From JAHBTB01 sp964451255 (lineage in GTDB: Bacteria > Armatimonadota > Fimbriimonadia > Fimbriimonadales > Fimbriimonadaceae): a stretch of 64,000 nucleotides of DNA. The notes beneath the pieces are model-generated. The model saw only the letters and a list, made by a program, of their open reading frames with translations, had not been told where the DNA came from and did not search any database. Below, piece by piece: positions 17,014 to 26,841 of this stretch. Position numbers and translations under genes: made by a program. Position 1 is the first letter of the stretch. The number at the start of each line of letters is the position of its first letter. Location of the stretch: positions 1 through 64,000 of the forward strand of contig CAYVHL010000006.1 in the NCBI GenBank assembly GCA_964451255.1, read 5' to 3'.

Positions 17014-17790
17014 ATGCGCATCATCCTCACCAACGACGACGGGATCGGTGCGCCGGGCCTTCGTGCCCTGGCCCAAGTCGCCCGGGAGTTTGGTGAGGTG
17101 AAGGTCGTCGCGCCCGACAGGGAGCGCAGCGCCTGTGGGCATGCCATGACGATGCGCGACCCATTACGGGTTACGCCCTGTGACCTTGACGGCATGGAAG
17201 CGCTCGTCGTCAACGGGCTGCCTGTGGATTGTGTGAACGTCGCCCTCACTCTCTGCTGGCCGGACGGGTGCGACTTGGTCATGAGCGGGTTCAACGCGGG
17301 CCCGAACCTCGGGTTCGACACGACTTACTCCGGTACGGTGGCCGGTGCGATGGAGGGGGTGATCAATGGCATACGCTCGGTCAGCCTCAGCATGGTGGCT
17401 ACCTCCGAGGGGGCGCCCCTCCACTACGAGACGGGGATGGCTTGGCTGCGCGAGAACTGGGCCCTTGCCACGGGCCTCGAACTGCCCGAGGGGACGTTTC
17501 TCAATATCAACGTCCCCGCGATGAGCCTGGATGGTCTGAACGGCCACCGGTTCGTCCGCATGGGCAAACGGATCTGGGACGACCGGGTGGAAGAACGCCT
17601 CGACCCCTGGGGAAGGCCCTACTTTTGGCAGGGAGGGGCGACGATGCTCCGCCCGACCGAACAGGACACCGACGTCGCCGCAGTGGCCGCCGGTTATGTG
17701 GCGATCACACCAGTGCGGGTCGATTGGACCGACGACGTGACGCTTGCCGAACTTGAATCACGCTCCCAGGCCGGTCGGTCTGGCGCGTAA
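17014..17790 (+). CDS. surE: 5'/3'-nucleotidase SurE
   Basis: The protein (258 residues) opens with the SurE signature RIILTNDDGIGAPG, with the metal-binding Asp-Asp pair, followed by VVAPDRERSACGHAMT, SGFNAGPNLGFDTTYSGTVAGAMEG and FLNINVPA. It is a metal-dependent phosphatase acting on nucleoside monophosphates. TAGCAT at 17002-17007 sits exactly 6 bp before the ATG with no ribosome site, a leaderless promoter arrangement. Confidence 0.95.
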   Translation: MRIILTNDDGIGAPGLRALAQVAREFGEVKVVAPDRERSACGHAMTMRDPLRVTPCDLDGMEALVVNGLPVDCVNVALTLCWPDGCDLVMSGFNAGPNLGFDTTYSGTVAGAMEGVINGIRSVSLSMVATSEGAPLHYETGMAWLRENWALATGLELPEGTFLNINVPAMSLDGLNGHRFVRMGKRIWDDRVEERLDPWGRPYFWQGGATMLRPTEQDTDVAAVAAGYVAITPVRVDWTDDVTLAELESRSQAGRSGA

Positions 17791-17793
17791 GGG

Positions 17794-18546
17794 CTACCCG
17801 ACACTGACTTCACCGAGCCACCCCACCGTCCTGTACCGCATTGCGACCAATCCGTCGTTTTGGTGGGCGTCGAACAACTCGGTCAATTCGTTCCTTGCTT
17901 CCTCCGAGCCGAGGGCAAATCCTGAGTTTGATTCCGCTCGCTGGATGAGGCCCTGCAAGTCCAGCTCCTGGACATAGGAGCCGTGGAACTCTACGATGGA
18001 CTCCGCACGCAAGATGGAGGGAAAGCTGTGTTGGTTGCGGATCGACCTGCTTTCTGAGTCGCCGTGCTTATTCAGGATTGAGTCGTATGTCTTGTTGAAG
18101 TCGGAGCCAGCCTCACGTTCGTTCCATACGGCGAAGAGCAGATGGGGCGGGCGGACCACCCTCACGATCTCCTTGGCCACGGCCTCTTCGTCGAACCAGT
18201 GATAGGCTTGGGCAGCGGTCGCGAGGTCGTACGAGGCGTCCGGCAGGATCGTAGATTCGGCCCGCATCGCCATCGCGTGGAACAACGGCTGGTCTGAAAG
18301 CGATTTAACCGCCTGGTTCCTCATGTCGTTGTTGGGTTCTAGTCCGGTTACCTCGGCGCCGGACTCCAGTAGCAGCGCGGCGAACTTGCCGGTGCCGGTG
18401 CCGAGGTCCAACACTCTGGTCCGGTGTCCTAGGCCGGCGTGTTCGGCGAGAAACGGGATGATCTCACTTGGGTAGCCTGGCCGACTGGCTTGGTAGATAG
18501 CTGCCCGCCCAGTAAAGCGCGTGGTCGGGTCGTTCGCAGTCGGCAT
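17794..18546 (-). CDS. Class I SAM-dependent methyltransferase
   Basis: From ATG 18546 the product is 250 residues. VLDLGTGTGKFAALL is motif I for SAM binding, and PDASYDLATAAQAYHWFD matches motif II of the Methyltransf_11 type. The N-terminus (TTRFTGRAAIYQASRPGYP) is typical of a group of small-molecule methyltransferases. Substrate unknown. The stop is 4 bp from the convergent surE stop. Confidence 0.9.
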   Translation of the reverse strand: MPTANDPTTRFTGRAAIYQASRPGYPSEIIPFLAEHAGLGHRTRVLDLGTGTGKFAALLLESGAEVTGLEPNNDMRNQAVKSLSDQPLFHAMAMRAESTILPDASYDLATAAQAYHWFDEEAVAKEIVRVVRPPHLLFAVWNEREAGSDFNKTYDSILNKHGDSESRSIRNQHSFPSILRAESIVEFHGSYVQELDLQGLIQRAESNSGFALGSEEARNELTELFDAHQNDGLVAMRYRTVGWLGEVSVG

Positions 18547-18610
18547 CTGCCCGGGTTTACCCGCATTTGGCAAACGACCGGGATCGGCGGTGCTACGAAG
18601 TAGCACGGCC

Positions 18611-19894
18611 TTATCCACTGAAGATCCCAACCCGAGACGGGGCCAGGCCTGGGAACACCTTGTCCGACCTGGCGTCCTTGACCCGCTTTTCAAGCAGTTC
18701 GGCCAAAACCGTCCTGTAGTCGGTCGTGATCTTCAAGTCACCTGGTGTGGCCCGTTGCTCGGGTGCGAGACCTGGCCAGTCGCCGTAGACCTTGCCGCCC
18801 CTTACGCCGCCGCCCATGGCGAAGAGCACGCCACCGGCGCCGTGGTCGGTGCCAAGGCCGCTGTTTTCCTCGATGCGCCTGCCGAACTCGCTTTGGACGA
18901 TGACGGTCACCCGCGCCATCTCCCTGCCAAGGTCTTGGCGCACCGCGGCGAGGGTCTTGGCCAGATCCCCCATCTGTTCGTCCAGATACGCCTGGTTGAC
19001 GTGGCTGTCCCAGCCCCCAGAGTCGAGGCAGGCGACTTCAAGCCCGACGTTTTGGCGGGTCAAGAACGCGACCTCCCGCATCGCCCGACCGGTCGGTGTG
19101 TCTGGATAGACCGCACCGTTTGCTGGCTTGTAGTCCTTGGGGTCGAGCTTCTCAAGGGTCTTCAACACCTTCAGCGTCCGGGCGCCCGCTTCGGCCAGTC
19201 GGTCGCTTCCGGTGTCATAGAGTGAGGTCAGCCTTGCCTTGGCCTTACCTTCGGGAGTCCGCAGGCGGAACTGGGACAGGGTCTCCACCAACGTGGTGTC
19301 TGTCGCGCCGCTGAGAGACTCGGGCATGGTGTAGCCCCAAGCCACCGCTCGGAGCGGAGTAGAGGCCCCGCCCTGGGCATCGAGATGCCGGGCGAGCCAA
19401 CCACCCGACGCCAAGCCTGATTGGTTCACGAGACCCCGTTCCATGGTCGCCATCGCCTCAAAGTGCGAGTGGGTCGTGTCGCCCGACCCGATGGCGTGGA
19501 CGATTGCCAGTTCGCCATCCTTCCAGGCCGCCTCCATGGGCGCCATCCTGGGGTGCAGGCCGAACCGCCCGTCCAGATCGACGCACCTCGGGCCGCCGCG
19601 CCGGTCGTTGGGCGCACGGGTCGCGAGGGCCGGACGTGCCCGGTAATACCAGTCTTCGAAGTAAGGCGTCACCGTGTGCAGACCGTCCGATCCTCCGCGC
19701 AGGAACACCACGACGACCACGTTACGGTTGGTCTTGTCGCTGGCAAATGTCGCCTGAGCAAGGGCCGAGCGGGTCGCCAACCAGGTCAGCCCCGCGCCGA
19801 CGACCGCCCGCCTTGTCCAGTCCTGCTGGCGAGCCGACACAACTCGCGAGCCCAGCCCACCTTCTCCGTCACAACTGCACCAGTCTCTAATCAT
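18611..19894 (-). CDS. DUF1501 family secreted protein
   Basis: From ATG 19894 (ribosome site AGGAG) the product is 427 residues. It has a twin-arginine-like leader (TRRAVVGAGLTWLATRSALA) and the DUF1501 motifs VVVFLRGGSDGLHTV, LDSGGWDSHVNQ and SEFGRR, then TDHGAGG. These belong to the alkaline phosphatase/sulfatase fold. DUF1501 genes are nearly always next to DUF1800 genes, as here, 88 bp downstream of it on the same strand. The molecular role is not established. Confidence 0.93.
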   Translation of the reverse strand: MIRDWCSCDGEGGLGSRVVSARQQDWTRRAVVGAGLTWLATRSALAQATFASDKTNRNVVVVVFLRGGSDGLHTVTPYFEDWYYRARPALATRAPNDRRGGPRCVDLDGRFGLHPRMAPMEAAWKDGELAIVHAIGSGDTTHSHFEAMATMERGLVNQSGLASGGWLARHLDAQGGASTPLRAVAWGYTMPESLSGATDTTLVETLSQFRLRTPEGKAKARLTSLYDTGSDRLAEAGARTLKVLKTLEKLDPKDYKPANGAVYPDTPTGRAMREVAFLTRQNVGLEVACLDSGGWDSHVNQAYLDEQMGDLAKTLAAVRQDLGREMARVTVIVQSEFGRRIEENSGLGTDHGAGGVLFAMGGGVRGGKVYGDWPGLAPEQRATPGDLKITTDYRTVLAELLEKRVKDARSDKVFPGLAPSRVGIFSG

Positions 19895-19982
19895 CTTGAA
19901 TCTCCTGAAGTGAACGTCCGACGGTTCTGTTCGACCCGGCAAGGCGTCGCCATGCCGAACACTTGGTCTGGCCAACAACTTC

Positions 19983-21410
19983 TCAACGCCATTGGAACTC
20001 CGGTGCCGCTAGGGCCACGGCCACCGCCTCCTTTGTCGTCAGTCCCCCGATCGCCTCCCGCACATCTTTCAAGAGCGGTGACCCAGCCGCCAGGCCGAAC
20101 ACGCAACCCGCCGGGTCAAGGCCCGACTGCTTGGACAAGGCGGCCAGGTCGACCGACGTGCGGTCGACCTTGTTGTCGACCAGGTCAAAGGCGAAATTCC
20201 ACCGCGCGAGCAGGGAGCCCGTCCAGGCCTTCGTCTGGTCGGGAAAGCCGTCCGGCATCGGCCATTCGTAAAGCGGTTGGCCCATGTCCGACAGATGCTT
20301 CTGCACCGCGCCGCCACCGTCCGTTTGGGCGTCGAGCGCCCTGAGTGCGGACACGGTGAAGTCGAACGGTCGCTTCACCGTCGGCTTGCCCTCAAGCGCC
20401 AGCGGGTGGGACGCGATGGCACGCACCATGGCAGGGATGTCGCCGCCCGTCTCACGGTAGATTGCCGCCACTGAGTCTTCGACCAAATGTCCGTCGTCAC
20501 CGAGAAAGAACCGGCACAGCTTTGACGCGATATGCTTCGAGGTCGCCGGATGCTTGCAAACAATGTCCAGGACGGTGTCCCCGTCGGACTCGCCCCCACC
20601 GGCAGGGATGACATGGCCGAGGACGACCTTTTCGCCAGTGTCGTGTAGCTCGGGCCGAAAGACAAACGCGCCTTTCTTCCTCATGAATCCACGCTCCTCG
20701 TCCCATCCTGTCAGACACCTTGCGACCTCCATGACGTCCTTTTGCGTGTAGCCTCCGTGGACTCCCAAGGTGTGGAGCTCCATCAGTTCGCGCGCGTAGT
20801 TCTCGTTCGGGTGCGCGGCCGTGCTGTTCTGGTTGTCCAGGAAGACCAGCATCGCCGTCGAGTGGGCGCTTGCCCGCACCATGTCTGGGAACTTGCCTAG
20901 GGCATGGGCGCGGACGACGGACCGCTCGTCGTATGGTTTGCGGTACGCCGACAGTCCCTTTCCCGCGTAGATGTTGAAGTGGTTGGTCCAGAAATCGACC
21001 ATCCGCTCGCGCAACTGCCAAGGCGAGTAAGTGGCCATCAAGATCGCCTTCTGCTTCAATTGGGAGATGACCGCCTCACGGGGCCAGTCCCTCAGATCCC
21101 ACGGGCCAAGCTGCTCGATATCCAGCCGCCTCACCATCAGTTGAAGGTCGATCGGTTCGTCGTTGGTCGGGTCGAGCTGCTCTTCGAGCCATTTGTCACG
21201 ACCCTTGGCTCCGATCGCGGCCACATCCCCCGGTCTTGGGCCGAAGCCGAACCGGTTGAGGAACCTGGCGTCCTGCTCTTGTCCCGGTCGGGGCGGTTGG
21301 GGCGCCTGGCGTGTCAGCACCCGGTAACCGCGGGCCATCGGGTCGCAACCGGCGAGGGCGAGGGTCGCTCCGCCGAGGACTCCCAAAGCCTGCCGTCGCG
21401 AAACGTTCAT
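19983..21410 (-). CDS. DUF1800 family lipoprotein
   Basis: From ATG 21410 the product is 475 residues. The leader MNVSRRQALGVLGGATLALAGC combines a twin-arginine motif with a lipobox, so it is probably a Tat-exported lipoprotein. Family landmarks are RFGFGPRPGD, DFWTNHFNIY, ENYARELMELHTLGVHGGYT and DVMEVARCLTGW. DUF1800 proteins pair with DUF1501 proteins in many Planctomycetes and Armatimonadota; their joint function is unknown. The start overlaps the upstream membrane gene by 4 nt. Confidence 0.94.
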   Translation of the reverse strand: MNVSRRQALGVLGGATLALAGCDPMARGYRVLTRQAPQPPRPGQEQDARFLNRFGFGPRPGDVAAIGAKGRDKWLEEQLDPTNDEPIDLQLMVRRLDIEQLGPWDLRDWPREAVISQLKQKAILMATYSPWQLRERMVDFWTNHFNIYAGKGLSAYRKPYDERSVVRAHALGKFPDMVRASAHSTAMLVFLDNQNSTAAHPNENYARELMELHTLGVHGGYTQKDVMEVARCLTGWDEERGFMRKKGAFVFRPELHDTGEKVVLGHVIPAGGGESDGDTVLDIVCKHPATSKHIASKLCRFFLGDDGHLVEDSVAAIYRETGGDIPAMVRAIASHPLALEGKPTVKRPFDFTVSALRALDAQTDGGGAVQKHLSDMGQPLYEWPMPDGFPDQTKAWTGSLLARWNFAFDLVDNKVDRTSVDLAALSKQSGLDPAGCVFGLAAGSPLLKDVREAIGGLTTKEAVAVALAAPEFQWR

Positions 21411-21916
21411 GCCTCCGCACCGAACGGTTCTGGAGCCTTGACCCTGAGGAAAGCCCGGAAACCGGCGCCGGACCCAAGGATCAAGACGACTGGGGCGGTC
21501 ACGATCCAGCCGATGAGAGGGAACGCGCATGCGCCGACGACCAACGCGCCACCGCGCAGGTAACCGGCGAACGCCGCCTCTGGCCCGCCCGTCCCTTTGA
21601 CGCGCTGTGCGGTCAGTCGCACCAATCCGCTGCAACCGACCAGCGCCACGGCTAGGTAGGCGCCGAGCAACAACAGGCCGCCAACTTTGAGTAGCGGAAC
21701 CGGGCTGCCGATGAGGACGAGTGACACGGCGACGCTGAGAAAGGTGACGAGGACACCCCCGAGAGCCGCTCGGGAGGCGTGGCCCTCTAACTCATTGGCG
21801 GCCGCCGCCATCCGGGTGGGGAAGAGAAGGGCGGCCAACACCATTGCTGCCCATGCGGAGCCCGCCGCTGCTAGGACACCGCCGAAAACCATCAAGACAT
21901 CGCCGATCGTGGTCAT
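21407..21916 (-). CDS. Four-helix membrane protein upstream of the DUF1800/DUF1501 pair
   Basis: This 169-residue protein has hydrophobic segments at about residues 10-32, 48-70, 75-95 and 122-150 and a short polar tail. I do not recognise the family; its layout recalls bacterial inner-membrane transport or scaffold proteins. It overlaps the DUF1800 start by 4 nt, so the three genes form one operon, and it may help the pair in export or anchoring. Confidence 0.75.
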   Translation of the reverse strand: MTTIGDVLMVFGGVLAAAGSAWAAMVLAALLFPTRMAAAANELEGHASRAALGGVLVTFLSVAVSLVLIGSPVPLLKVGGLLLLGAYLAVALVGCSGLVRLTAQRVKGTGGPEAAFAGYLRGGALVVGACAFPLIGWIVTAPVVLILGSGAGFRAFLRVKAPEPFGAEA

Positions 21917-22089
21917 CTGTCGTTACCTCCTGAGAAGGGCCGGCCTCCCGGCCTTTGACATCGGTACGGCGGGCCATCGGGTGAGGAGGCAGAGTAGGGC
22001 CATAGGGCCCTGGTAGGGGCGTCAGATCCGTTCAACCCGGCCACACATTTGAGGTTGCGATTAGGTCAGACTAGACGTGAGCCAACCTC

Positions 22090-23979
22090 ATGTTCAGCCT
22101 GTTCTTGCTCACCGCGCCTCGATCCAGCGAAGTCCACCTGGAGTCGCTGGATATCAGCCAGATCACCCAGGAGTGGGGTGACCCCCAACGTGACAAGTCG
22201 GTGGACGGCCATACCCTGAGCGTGGCAGGGGTGAAGTACCTGAGAGGGATCGGAACGCACGCCGCCAGCCGGTTCATTATCGATCTCGGCGGGAAAGCCG
22301 AGTCGTTCTCGGCACTTTGCGGCTTGGATGACGAGGTCTCGCAATCCGGGACAATCTCCTTCGAGGTCTGGGTGGATGGCAAGCGAAAGGCTTCGACCAA
22401 GGTCCTCCACAAAGGTGACTCGCCGATCCCGGTGACCGCTGACTTGACCGGTGCAAAGCGTCTTGTCCTCGTCGTCGACTCCGCTGGCGACGGCATCGAC
22501 TACGACCACGCGGATTGGCTTGATCCTGTGGTCCAAGTCACAGACGGCAACGAGAAGGCGGTCAAGGCGTTCAGGCCACCTCCGGAGCCTCTGCCCGTCA
22601 TCGCCCACGGCTTCGGCGACAAGACCCAGATCCACGGCCCCCACGTGGTCGGATGCACAGCCGGGCACGACTTCATCTTCCGTGTGCCGGCGACTGGCAA
22701 AGCCCCTCTCAAGTTCCGCGCCGAGAACCTGCCCGCTGGCCTGAAGCTTGACTCGAACACCGGCGTCATCCGCGGCGTCGTCGCCAAGGCCGCCCGAACC
22801 GCCGTCCGGGTGACCGTATCCGGGCCCGGCGGGCGCTCAAGGCGCACCATCCACATCGACAGTCGCGGCATCCTTGCGCTCACACCGCCTATGGGTTGGA
22901 ACTCGTGGAACGTGTGGGCAGGCGCGGTGAACCAGGAGCGCGTCTTGGACGCGGCCAAATCGTTCGTCTCCACCGGGCTGGCGGCCTACGGTTACCAATA
23001 CGTGAACATCGACGACACGTGGGAGGGCCAGCGGGGTGGCGACGGCATCATCCAGACGAACGAGAAGTTTCCGGACATGGCCAAACTCGCCGACCAGGTC
23101 CATGGGCTCGGTCTAAGGCTCGGCATCTATTCATCGCCGGGCCCCAAGACCTGCGCGGGGTTCACCGCGAGCTATCAGTTCGAAAAGCAGGACGCCGACA
23201 CGTACGCCAAATGGGGCGTCGACTATCTGAAGTACGACTGGTGCTCCTACGGCCAGATCGCTCCAAATCCAGATCTAGCCGCCCTCAAGAAGCCGTATGC
23301 CCTGATGTATGAGAAGCTCAAGGCAAGCGGGCGGGACATCGTGTACTCGCTCTGCCAGTACGGCATGGGCGACGTGTGGAACTGGGGTGCAGGCGTCGGT
23401 GGCAACTGTTGGCGTTGCACGGGCGACATCACCGACACTTGGCGTAGCATGAGCGACATCGCCTTCCAGGGCGACAAGTGGGCTGTGGGCGGCGGCCCCG
23501 GACATTGGAACGATCCAGACATGTTGGTCGTCGGCAAGTTGGGGTGGGGCGAGAACCTCCATCCGACCAAGCTGACACCGAATGAACAGATCACCCACAT
23601 CACCATGTGGGCTTTGCAAGCGGCGCCACTTCTGATTGGTTGCGACCTCACCCAGATCGACCGCTTCACCCTGGACCTCCTCACAAACCACGACGTGATC
23701 GAAGTCGACCAAGACGAGCTCGGCAAGCCTGCCCGCCACATCTCCAAGGTCGGTACGTCCGAAGTCTGGGCCCGCCCGCTGAGCGACGGGAGCTACGCGG
23801 TCGGCCTGTTCAACAGAGGGGAAGAAGCCGCCAAGGTCACCTTCAACTTTGCCGACCTGAAACTTAAGGGTCGACGCCTGATCCACGACATGTGGACGAA
23901 CAAGGATGTCGGCGCCTTCCGGGGATCGTACTCGGTCACCGTTCCACGGCACGGAGCAACCTTGGTGAAGGTGAAGTAA
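22090..23979 (+). CDS. Alpha-galactosidase, GH27 with N-terminal NPCBM domain
   Basis: The 629-residue protein has a short signal peptide, then an NPCBM-type carbohydrate-binding domain (about 15-155; DKSVDGHTLSVAGVKYLRGIGTH split over residues 37-60), an Ig-like linker domain with LPAGLKLDSNTGVIRG (about 165-250), and a GH27 barrel beginning LTPPMGWNSWN. The expected nucleophile is Asp383 in YLKYDWCSYG and the acid/base Asp475 in GHWNDPDM. A C-terminal beta domain follows. It removes terminal alpha-galactose from oligosaccharides outside the cytoplasm. Confidence 0.95.
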   Translation: MFSLFLLTAPRSSEVHLESLDISQITQEWGDPQRDKSVDGHTLSVAGVKYLRGIGTHAASRFIIDLGGKAESFSALCGLDDEVSQSGTISFEVWVDGKRKASTKVLHKGDSPIPVTADLTGAKRLVLVVDSAGDGIDYDHADWLDPVVQVTDGNEKAVKAFRPPPEPLPVIAHGFGDKTQIHGPHVVGCTAGHDFIFRVPATGKAPLKFRAENLPAGLKLDSNTGVIRGVVAKAARTAVRVTVSGPGGRSRRTIHIDSRGILALTPPMGWNSWNVWAGAVNQERVLDAAKSFVSTGLAAYGYQYVNIDDTWEGQRGGDGIIQTNEKFPDMAKLADQVHGLGLRLGIYSSPGPKTCAGFTASYQFEKQDADTYAKWGVDYLKYDWCSYGQIAPNPDLAALKKPYALMYEKLKASGRDIVYSLCQYGMGDVWNWGAGVGGNCWRCTGDITDTWRSMSDIAFQGDKWAVGGGPGHWNDPDMLVVGKLGWGENLHPTKLTPNEQITHITMWALQAAPLLIGCDLTQIDRFTLDLLTNHDVIEVDQDELGKPARHISKVGTSEVWARPLSDGSYAVGLFNRGEEAAKVTFNFADLKLKGRRLIHDMWTNKDVGAFRGSYSVTVPRHGATLVKVK

Positions 23980-24019
23980 GGAGCCCTTGGCCCCGCACCC
24001 ATGCAGTCACAAACAAACG

Positions 24020-24049
24020 ATGGCCCGCACACCTAGGTGTGCGGGCCAT
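24020..24049. terminator. Bidirectional terminator between alpha-galactosidase and PEP-CTERM genes
   Basis: A 30-bp perfect palindrome centred on CCTAGG separates two convergent genes. T-rich sequence (TTAGAGTTTCTT) follows on the plus side. Confidence 0.8.
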
Positions 24050-24079
24050 TAGAGTTTCTTGCTGTCGGCGACCGCTGCC

Positions 24080-24601
24080 TTACTTGCGGCGGCGGCGAAG
24101 GAGGGCGGCGACTCCGAGGCCGAGGACGCCCATCGAAGCGGGTTCAGGAACCGCGTTCACGGTCACAGAGAAACTCTCGCTGTCGTTGAACTTATTGCCC
24201 GAAGTGTGAACCCCTTCAACCGACATATAGGCGGCGTCGTTGCTGTTCACGAGGAAGCCATAGTAACCGGGGGCATCCGTGGAGGCAACAGTGACCGTGA
24301 ACAGATTGCCCGAGTAGTCGTCACCGTAGTTCGCAGTTCCAATGTAGGTCAGATACGCGCCGTCAAACGCTGTCGTCGCCAAGTTGGTCGAAGAGTTTTG
24401 CAGAGCGGGATATGCGGCGAATGAGTTGCCATCGGGTTTCCAGTCAGAGCTGCAAGTGATCGTCCCGGTGAAGGTGAGGGTCACGGTTCCCGACGTCGGC
24501 AGGTTGACCGACTGGTCGGGGTTGTCAATGTTCAGGTTGATCGCGGCCTGGGAAAGGGCGGCGACAACGGCCAGTGCGAGGACGGCAAGAGACTTCTTCA
24601 T
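24080..24601 (-). CDS. PEP-CTERM sorting domain protein
   Basis: The product is 173 residues: signal peptide (MKKSLAVLALAVVAALSQA), a beta-rich extracellular domain with polar Asn/Thr/Ser stretches, and a C-terminal VPEP, hydrophobic helix and RRRRK. The tail is recognised by exosortase, which cleaves and attaches or releases the protein at the surface. No exosortase gene is in the window. Function of the mature domain is unknown. Confidence 0.93.
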   Translation of the reverse strand: MKKSLAVLALAVVAALSQAAINLNIDNPDQSVNLPTSGTVTLTFTGTITCSSDWKPDGNSFAAYPALQNSSTNLATTAFDGAYLTYIGTANYGDDYSGNLFTVTVASTDAPGYYGFLVNSNDAAYMSVEGVHTSGNKFNDSESFSVTVNAVPEPASMGVLGLGVAALLRRRRK

Positions 24602-24796
24602 GACGACTTGATCTTACACTTCAAGGTTGTTGCCATTGACGTCCCTGATCGAAAATTTAGGTCAATTACGAGCCAAACCAAGCAACTTTACGGGGGCGAT
24701 CCTTAGACCTGAAAATGGCTTTCTGCCGCATGGGCATCCGATTAGTCCAGCGGCTGAGGCGGGAAATTTCTCCAAATTTCGCATTAGAATAGGCGT

Positions 24797-25567
24797 ATGC
24801 TCGGCTTGCTAGCGCTCACTGTGGCCACCATGGCACCCAAGATCATCGCCAAAGACGTCGACTACAAGGATGGGGATCTTACTTGCGAAGGGTATGTCGC
24901 CTATCCAGAGGGCCTCAAGTCAGGAACACCGGCCGTGCTGATCGTCCACCAATGGACAGGTCTTAGCGACTACGAGAAGGGACGGGCGCGCCAACTTGCC
25001 GGCCTCGGCTACGTCGCCTTCTGTGCGGACATTTACGGCAAGGGAGTTCGGGCCGGAATCAACGGCGTGCAGGCCGGCCAACTGGCGGGCAAGTACCGGA
25101 ATGCCGACCGCGCCCTTTTCCGAGAGCGGTTGCTGGCGGCCTACCACGCGATGCTGAAGCAACCACATGTCGACTCGGCCCGCACAGCCTGTATCGGCTA
25201 CTGCTTTGGCGGTACCGGCGCCCTGGAACTCGCTCGGACAGGAGCGCCCGTGAAGGGGGTAATCAGTTTCCACGGCGGCTTGGACAGCACCAACCCGGCC
25301 GACGGCGCAAAGATCAAGGGCAAGGTGCTAGTGCTCCACGGCGCGGACGACCACTCATCTTCACCTGCCAACATCGCGGCGATGGAGAACGAGTTCAAGA
25401 GCCACCACGTTGGCTACAAGATCATCTACTACCCCGGTGCCGTGCACTCGTTCACCCAACCCTTGGCAGGCAACGACCCTTCACGCGGGGTGGCCTACAA
25501 CGAGGCCGCCGACCACAAATCATGGTACGAGATGATGGCGTTCTTCAAAGACATCTTCAAGAAGTAG
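24797..25567 (+). CDS. Dienelactone hydrolase family protein
   Basis: The 256-residue alpha/beta hydrolase has the dienelactone hydrolase triad: Cys136 in GYCFGG, an Asp near 184 in HGADDH, and His217 in GAVHSFT. VLIVHQWTGLSDYEKGRA near the N-terminus is also typical. The first 18 residues are hydrophobic and could be a signal peptide. TAGAAT at 24785-24790 lies 6 bp before the ATG, suggesting leaderless transcription. The substrate is unknown; many members are general esterases. Confidence 0.93.
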   Translation: MLGLLALTVATMAPKIIAKDVDYKDGDLTCEGYVAYPEGLKSGTPAVLIVHQWTGLSDYEKGRARQLAGLGYVAFCADIYGKGVRAGINGVQAGQLAGKYRNADRALFRERLLAAYHAMLKQPHVDSARTACIGYCFGGTGALELARTGAPVKGVISFHGGLDSTNPADGAKIKGKVLVLHGADDHSSSPANIAAMENEFKSHHVGYKIIYYPGAVHSFTQPLAGNDPSRGVAYNEAADHKSWYEMMAFFKDIFKK

Positions 25568-26822
25568 CAGACCAGTCTTGTGCGGCTGCATCACCGGCGA
25601 CATAGCCCGTCGACCAAGCCGCTTGGAGGTTGTATCCACCTACCGGTCCGGCGACGTCCAGAATCTCTCCAGCCAAATAGAGCCCTGAGACTTTGCATGA
25701 ACGCATGGAGCGCGGGTCGACTTCATCTAGAGCGACTCCACCGGCTACGCATTCCCCTGCCTCTAAGGGCACCCTTGAGACCTCGCCCAATGGCCAGCCT
25801 TTCAAGACCGCCACAAGCCGGTTCGCGTCCTTCTTGCCCAGTGTCTGGCCTGTCGCGGTCGGTTCTATCCCGGCGGATTGCAAGAGGCCGTTGACAAGCC
25901 GCTCGGGGACAAACTCTTCCAGTACCTTTCCGACCTTGCGGGAAGGGAAGTCGGCTTTCCATCGCATGAGGTCTGCTTGCAACTCCTCAAAGGAGGTGTC
26001 CGGCGCCAGGTCGGACTCTAACGAGACCCGTCCCTGTTCCCACCTTTCTGCGATCGTCCTTGTGATCGCCAACACCGTAGGGCCGGACAGCCCTCGATGG
26101 GTGAACAAGACGTCACCCCGCCATTTGTCGATCACCTTCGTCCCTTGACGCGCCCGCAAGACGACGTCCCTTATCGCCACCCCTGCCCTCGGGTCGCCTG
26201 TGACTCCCGCCAACTCGACGGGCGCGAGGGCGGCGCGGACCGGGGCGACCCTGTGCCCAAGGCTCTCAGCCCAGGCGTACCCGTCGCCCGTCGTGCCGCT
26301 CTTGGGATAGCTGCTCCCACCGACACACAGGACGACGTGCCGGGTCTCGATTGCCCCCGTTTGTGTCATCACTCGAGAGACACCATCATGGTCTGCGACG
26401 ACGGAGTGAACGGGGCAGGAGAGGCGGACGTCGACACCGTCCAACAGGGTCGCAAGGCAGGCCACCACATCCTTCGCGTCCTTGTCTACTGGAAACATCC
26501 GACCGTCTGGGCGTGTGTACAGGGTGAGGCCGCCGTCCCCCAAGAGCCTGATGATCCCGCTGGGGGGCCATCGGTAAAACGAGGGCCGTAAGAAGGCCGC
26601 TTCCTTACTGCGAAATGCGCGGAGTACCGACTCCACCGGGCCGTCGTGGGTGACGTTGCATTTGCCGCCGCCTGAGATGAGGATCTTTGTCCCAAGGCGT
26701 GGGGTCTTCTCCAAGAGCGTCACTTTTGCGCCGAGCGAACACGCCCTCCAGGCGGCGATGATCCCCGCCGCGCCCGCACCAACCACGACCACCCGACCCT
26801 GCACCAAGCCATTGTGGGCCAT
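25557..26822 (-). CDS. Aminoacetone oxidase family FAD-binding protein (HI0933/YhiN-like)
   Basis: From ATG 26822 the product is 421 residues. It has an N-terminal FAD motif (VVVGAGAAGIIAAWRA), the hallmark GTKILISGGGKCNVTHDGP soon after, and the C-terminal AGEILDVAGPVGGYNLQAAWSTG with a second dinucleotide contact. These flavoproteins are annotated as aminoacetone oxidases or as unknown oxidoreductases; the reaction here is not established. It is divergent from the exonuclease III gene with only 19 bp between starts, so both promoters overlap. Confidence 0.9.
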   Translation of the reverse strand: MAHNGLVQGRVVVVGAGAAGIIAAWRACSLGAKVTLLEKTPRLGTKILISGGGKCNVTHDGPVESVLRAFRSKEAAFLRPSFYRWPPSGIIRLLGDGGLTLYTRPDGRMFPVDKDAKDVVACLATLLDGVDVRLSCPVHSVVADHDGVSRVMTQTGAIETRHVVLCVGGSSYPKSGTTGDGYAWAESLGHRVAPVRAALAPVELAGVTGDPRAGVAIRDVVLRARQGTKVIDKWRGDVLFTHRGLSGPTVLAITRTIAERWEQGRVSLESDLAPDTSFEELQADLMRWKADFPSRKVGKVLEEFVPERLVNGLLQSAGIEPTATGQTLGKKDANRLVAVLKGWPLGEVSRVPLEAGECVAGGVALDEVDPRSMRSCKVSGLYLAGEILDVAGPVGGYNLQAAWSTGYVAGDAAAQDWSATS

Positions 26823-26841
26823 CGCCGTGCACAATGGGGTC

